Positions 6,771 to 10,500 of a stretch of 10,500 bases of DNA are shown piece after piece (the stretch's first letter is position 1; every line of letters begins with the position of its first letter). This stretch comes from Neocallimastix lanati (nom. inval.) (taxonomy: Eukaryota; Neocallimastigomycota; Neocallimastigomycetes; Neocallimastigales; Neocallimastigaceae): the NCBI GenBank assembly GCA_016946835.1, contig JACVTC010000028.1:1247001-1257500 (forward strand). The letters are read 5' to 3'. Both the position numbers and the translations under genes were made by a program. Under the pieces are notes generated by a model. That model was not told the origin of the DNA. It made no database searches and saw only the letters and a list, made by a program, of their open reading frames with translations.

Positions 6771-8720
6771 TTATTCTTGTTCAACATTTTCAAGGTACCA
6801 TTGACCAAGGTAAGTAAGAGAATCCTTTGGAACACGCTTTAATTCCTTGTCATTGTAGAAGTCAATGTAAGTCATACCGAAACGAGTTTCATAACCATTT
6901 TCCCATTCGAAGTTATCAAGTAAAGACCAAGCCATATAACCACGAACATCAACACCATCTTCGACATAAGCAAGACGAAGGTTTTCAAGGTATTGCTTGT
7001 ACCAGTCAATACGGTATTCATCATGAAGGATAGATCCATTAATGTTCTTTTCATCTTCAATAATGTCTTTTTCATAGTAGTCAGCGTATTCTTCATGACC
7101 AATAGATTTGAAGTAATCAAGAGTAACCTTATCATTAGCACGAGAAACCTTGTAATTTGGTTGAGCACATCCATTTTCGGTAATAATAATACCATTCTTA
7201 ATTAAACCTTCATAACGCTTAGAGAACCAGTTAAGACCAACACGAATAGTTGGACCATACTTGGTGTTCCAGGATGAACCAGCTTGAGAACCAAGAGTTG
7301 GAGGAATACAAGTCCATCCATCTCCACGTCCCTTACAGTTATCATCCCACATATCTCTCTTAGAGTTTTCAAAGTTGGCTTCTTCATCAGTTGGTGGTTC
7401 AACGTAAGTACCATCTTCATTCTTAACTTGAGCAGCCCAGTGAGAAGTGTAAGTGTTCCAACCTAAGAAGTCTGAGGATGATCCCTTTAAAAGAGCCTTT
7501 TCTTCTTCAGTAAAGACAGGCATATCCTTACCCATTCTTTGCTTAACTGATTCTGGGTAATCACCAACAATTGGTGGATCAGAGTACCAACCAATACGGA
7601 ATTCAGCAGCTAAGTTTGCGTACTTCTTGTTGTTTTCTAATTCTTCTTCAGACATACCTGGTTCTTCCCATGGAATTTGAGCTTCACCATCAATGGTAAT
7701 ACCAATAAGACCCTTTTGTTCCTTTTGGAACTTCTCACGGTAAACCTTAACAGCTTTAGCATGTCCAAGAAGAATGTTGTGTGAACACCAAACATCTTCT
7801 AATCTTTGTGGTGGACGGTTGGCTGGAAGAACTTCAGAATCCTTAGAGTATTGAGATGGACCAATTTCGTAAGAACAACCTCCTTCTAAATCGAGACCAG
7901 CAGTATCGTTTTGGAGCTTACGTGGGGCTTCACCAGTACATCTATATGGAGCTTTACCTGGACCAAGACGGTAACCAGAAACACAATTAACCCATGGTTC
8001 GTTAATGGTGATCCAATTCTTGACACGGTCACCGAAACGTTCGAAACAGAATTCGGCATACTTAGCGAAATCATCTTGAGAGTGATAATCTAACCAACCA
8101 CCATACTTTTTATGAAGTTCATATGGAAGATCCCAGTGGTAAAGAGTAGCAAGTGGAGTAATGTTATTGGCAATAAGAGTGTTTATAACCATATCATAGT
8201 ATTCGGCACCCTTTTCATTAACATTCCACTTACCATTAACCTTTCTAGCTTGACCATCTGGGAAAAGACGTGGCCATGAAATGGAGAAACGGTAGTGAGT
8301 AGCATTCATGATTTTCATCATCTTAACATCTTCATCGAATTTGTGGTAAGAATCACAAGCAACATTACCGTTAGTGGAATTTTTGTTTGATCTATCACCA
8401 GATTCAACATTCTTTGGATAAAGATGAGTGAAGTGATCCCAAACAGATTCACCACGACCTTCTTCATTCCAAGCACCTTCAACTTGGTAAGCAGCAGTAG
8501 CAGCTCCCCATTTGAAGTCGGATGGAAGCTTCTTCTTTTTATCAGTATCATCACCATCAGATTCTACAGCAGAATCTTCTGGATTTTCAAGTGCAGCACT
8601 AACTTCTTCAGCATCGGAAACAGCAGCAGCATCATTAGCAGCGGCATTGTTTTCCTTAACAATACATTTCTTAGCAGTGGTAACAGCTAATAAAGTAGTG
8701 AAAACAGCGAGAGTCTTCAT
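6771..8720 (-). CDS. Secreted glycoside hydrolase family 1 beta-glucosidase
   Basis: Complete intronless gene for 649 residues. GH1 enzymes hydrolyse terminal beta-D-glucosyl residues of cellobiose and cello-oligosaccharides by a retaining two-glutamate mechanism. Residues 1-16 (MKTLAVFTTLLAVTTA) form a signal peptide. About 17-62 is an acidic, Ala-rich linker ending in KKKK. The barrel domain starts near 65. The GH1 N-terminal signature is FKWGAATAAYQVEGA (69-83, with Gln79). LYHWDLP carries His195 and Trp196; TINEPW carries the acid/base Glu241; Tyr424 follows in WNTY. The nucleophile is Glu515 in ITENG, and WSLLDNFEW (598-606) supplies Trp598, Glu605 and Trp606. All expected catalytic and sugar-binding residues are present. 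Five N-glycosylation sequons (Asn114, 139, 186, 271, 561) suit secretion. No fungal dockerin or carbohydrate-binding module is seen, so it is probably free rather than cellulosome-bound. Codons favour G/C-ending forms, suggesting high expression. The ATG has A at -3 and is the only sensible start before the signal peptide. Named homologues include Piromyces Cel1A; no symbol is assigned here. Confidence 0.97.
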   Translation of the reverse strand: MKTLAVFTTLLAVTTAKKCIVKENNAAANDAAAVSDAEEVSAALENPEDSAVESDGDDTDKKKKLPSDFKWGAATAAYQVEGAWNEEGRGESVWDHFTHLYPKNVESGDRSNKNSTNGNVACDSYHKFDEDVKMMKIMNATHYRFSISWPRLFPDGQARKVNGKWNVNEKGAEYYDMVINTLIANNITPLATLYHWDLPYELHKKYGGWLDYHSQDDFAKYAEFCFERFGDRVKNWITINEPWVNCVSGYRLGPGKAPYRCTGEAPRKLQNDTAGLDLEGGCSYEIGPSQYSKDSEVLPANRPPQRLEDVWCSHNILLGHAKAVKVYREKFQKEQKGLIGITIDGEAQIPWEEPGMSEEELENNKKYANLAAEFRIGWYSDPPIVGDYPESVKQRMGKDMPVFTEEEKALLKGSSSDFLGWNTYTSHWAAQVKNEDGTYVEPPTDEEANFENSKRDMWDDNCKGRGDGWTCIPPTLGSQAGSSWNTKYGPTIRVGLNWFSKRYEGLIKNGIIITENGCAQPNYKVSRANDKVTLDYFKSIGHEEYADYYEKDIIEDEKNINGSILHDEYRIDWYKQYLENLRLAYVEDGVDVRGYMAWSLLDNFEWENGYETRFGMTYIDFYNDKELKRVPKDSLTYLGQWYLENVEQE

Positions 8721-9480
8721 TTTTTATTAAATATATCTATAATTAAATAAACTAAATCTATAAAATATAAATTCTTTTGAACCAAATAATTTGGCGGAAT
8801 TTAGAGAAATAAAAAAAGATGAAATAAATTATTATTTATATATTTTTTTTAAAATAATAATTTCTATATAGAATAAATATTATATAAATAATAATAATTT
8901 AAATTAAATTTTTTGTTTCATTTTCATTACTTAAATAATATATTAAATTATATTAAAATATATTATTCATATATTATAAATATGAAAGAATATAAATGAT
9001 AAAAAAAAATATTAACAATATATTATTTTAATATTGTGTTACATATTTAATAAATTTGTAATTTTCTAATTAAATAAAATATTATAAAGTAAAGTTTATA
9101 AGATATAATTTTATATGTTTTCTTTTTAATTTACTATGAGATTACTAGGTTACATTATTTATAATTATTAAAAAATGAATGTACAATAATTAATATGTAT
9201 ATTGTTTATTAAATATTGAACTTTAATAGTTTTTTTTTTTTTTTTTTATAATTTATTAAAGTTTTTAAAAAAAATTATGAAAAAAACAAATAAATTAATA
9301 AAATTAAAAATTATATTTCTTAGCATATGAAATTTTTATTAAATATTATTTATTTTTAAGGTTAGTTATTAAATAAGATCTGAATTTTTAAAGTATTTAA
9401 ATGTTTAACCACAATAGCAGTTAAAGATTAATTTTCTTTTTTATAATTAACGTTTTAGTTAATTAAATCTCTTAAAATTA
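8721..9480. other. AT-rich 5' flank of the beta-glucosidase gene
   Basis: Apart from the palindrome at 8782-8798, nothing but A/T-rich DNA is visible, with a T17 run at 9231-9247. TATA-like strings occur throughout and cannot be singled out. No ORF above background is seen on either strand. Confidence 0.55.
8782..8798 (-). promoter_or_regulatory. Palindromic CCAAAT-A-ATTTGG followed by CGGAA, upstream of the beta-glucosidase start
   Basis: Six-base arms CCAAAT/ATTTGG at 8782-8794 form a perfect palindrome around one base, continuing on the plus strand as CGGAA. It lies about 60-75 bases upstream of the beta-glucosidase ATG and is the only G/C cluster in the first few hundred bases of 5' flank. 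Position and symmetry suggest a dimeric transcription-factor site. TTTGGCGGAA also resembles an E2F-type site, but neither identity is established. Confidence 0.3.
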
Positions 9481-9490
9481 TTACCACTAA

Positions 9491-9603
9491 TATTATTATT
9501 ATTATTATTATATTATTATTATTATTATTATATTATTATTATTATTATTATTATATTATTATTATTATTATTATTATGAGTATTATTATTATTATTATGA
9601 GTA
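9491..9603. repeat. (ATT)n array with 20-bp higher-order units
   Basis: The 20-mer TATTATTATTATTATTATTA occurs back to back at 9491, 9511 and 9531, so the trinucleotide phase slips by two bases every 20. A longer ATT run follows, ending ATGAG, then TATTATTATTATTATTATGAG. Confidence 0.85.
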
Positions 9604-10321
9604 TTATGATTACAATAAATAAAATTATTTTTTATTATTATTTTTATTTTTATACTAAATATATTTAATCAATATTACGGATTTATATCCTTTTTTGGTT
9701 ATATTAAAAAAAATGTAAAATTAATAATATTTTTTTAATTGCGGGTAATACTAGAATAACGATACTAATTTACTAATTCCTATTAATATTCAAGAATATT
9801 GTATGGAAATCTTATAATGTTAATTATAATTAAACAAAAAAAAGTAATAATCTAATATATATATATATATATTAATATTAATAATAATGATTAATACGTT
9901 AGAATATTTTAAATTACTATTTATTTTATTTATATCTATTTAAATATATAATTTTTATAATAATATTATTATTTAATAATAATTAAATATTTAATGTGAA
10001 ATATTGAAACTAATTTAATTTTTTTAACATAAAATAAATAATTAATAGACCAATAATTTATACCTTCTATATAATATTATGACAAAGTTAATAATTTAAA
10101 TAAAAAATTTAGAGCTATAATTAAATAAATTTCAAATTATTATTTCAAAATACCAAATTTCAATACCCAACAACAATAATTATAAAAAGAAATATATATA
10201 TATTCTTGACTATCATATACCTAACTATTAGAATATGTGAAATACATGAAAAATAAGCTTCAAATATATTGAATCATATAGTAATATAAATAACGTATAA
10301 CTCCCAATGTATTAAGATAAA
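9604..10321. other. AT-rich gene-free spacer
   Basis: A/T-rich DNA with an (AT)n run near 9857-9872 and a shorter one near 10193-10202. No coding or RNA signal is visible. GC content begins to rise from about 10380 towards the right edge. Confidence 0.5.
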
Positions 10322-10349
10322 AGCATTTAATTTATAATAATTAAATGCT
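10322..10349. repeat. Hairpin with perfect 11-bp stem
   Basis: AGCATTTAATT (10322-10332), loop TATAAT, then AATTAAATGCT (10339-10349). Flanking GATAAA (10316-10321) and TTTATC (about 10358-10363) could extend the symmetry. Function is unknown; a decayed foldback or a slippage palindrome is possible. Confidence 0.5.
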
Positions 10350-10500
10350 AGTAACTCTTTATCATAAAATATATTAATGAAATTGACGTAATTATATGCC
10401 ATAAATTTCATAGCAATAGTTTGCCGGAGACAATATTATGTCAGTCAAAGAAAAATAAATTAGTGTTGTAAATTATGATAAAAGCTGCTTATTCTGTCAA

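Noticed and set aside
6827-8730. Several plus- and minus-strand frames of 60-107 codons inside the beta-glucosidase gene, including an Ala/Ser-rich one at 8512-8730
   Set aside because: Shadows of the real gene in other frames. The intact GH1 reading explains the DNA fully.
10475-10500. ATG followed by eight open codons (MIKAAYSV) at the right edge, plus strand
   Set aside because: GC content rises here and it might start a gene, but nine codons cannot support a call.
1-10500. tRNA, rRNA or other structured RNA genes
   Set aside because: No tRNA-like box A/box B pairs or conserved rRNA stretches were seen on reading; a covariance search was not possible here.

Overview
The window looks like nuclear DNA of an anaerobic gut fungus (Neocallimastigomycota; Piromyces, Neocallimastix, Orpinomyces or a relative). 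The spacers are extremely AT-rich and full of (TTTTA)n, (ATT)n, poly-A and (AT)n tracts. They surround one intact, intronless, much more GC-rich gene for a secreted family 1 beta-glucosidase, a typical plant-fibre enzyme of these fungi. The organism call is inference from composition and gene content; no marker gene is present.

Layout. Bases 2-214 (+) are the 3' end of a gene for a single-pass membrane protein ending in KDEL, an ER retrieval signal. Bases about 300-1070 are simple repeats, including two families of 62-63 bp minisatellite built around TTTTA. Bases 1073-1375 (-) are a broken copy of the C-terminal part of the beta-glucosidase gene. Bases about 1709-2245 (+) hold a single-frame relic of an unrecognised hydrophobic protein. 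Bases about 2250-4240 (-) hold a wrecked non-LTR (LINE-type) retrotransposon. Its reverse transcriptase is readable in pieces across several frames, and a possible poly(A) tail lies at 2252-2272. Bases 4252-4640 are inverted and simple repeats. Bases 4639-4924 and 5687-5848 (-) hold two more short coding-like relics. Bases 6142-6248 form a foldback with 16-bp arms that resembles a MITE. Bases 6771-8720 (-) are the intact beta-glucosidase. From 8721 to the end is gene-free AT-rich DNA with an upstream palindrome, an (ATT)n array and a hairpin.

Only the beta-glucosidase is a clearly working complete gene. It would be secreted and hydrolyse cellobiose and short cello-oligosaccharides released by cellulases. 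The rest between 1 and 6.7 kb reads as a graveyard of a partial gene duplication, a dead retroelement and other decayed coding pieces, separated by expanded microsatellites. I found no convincing novel multi-gene system.
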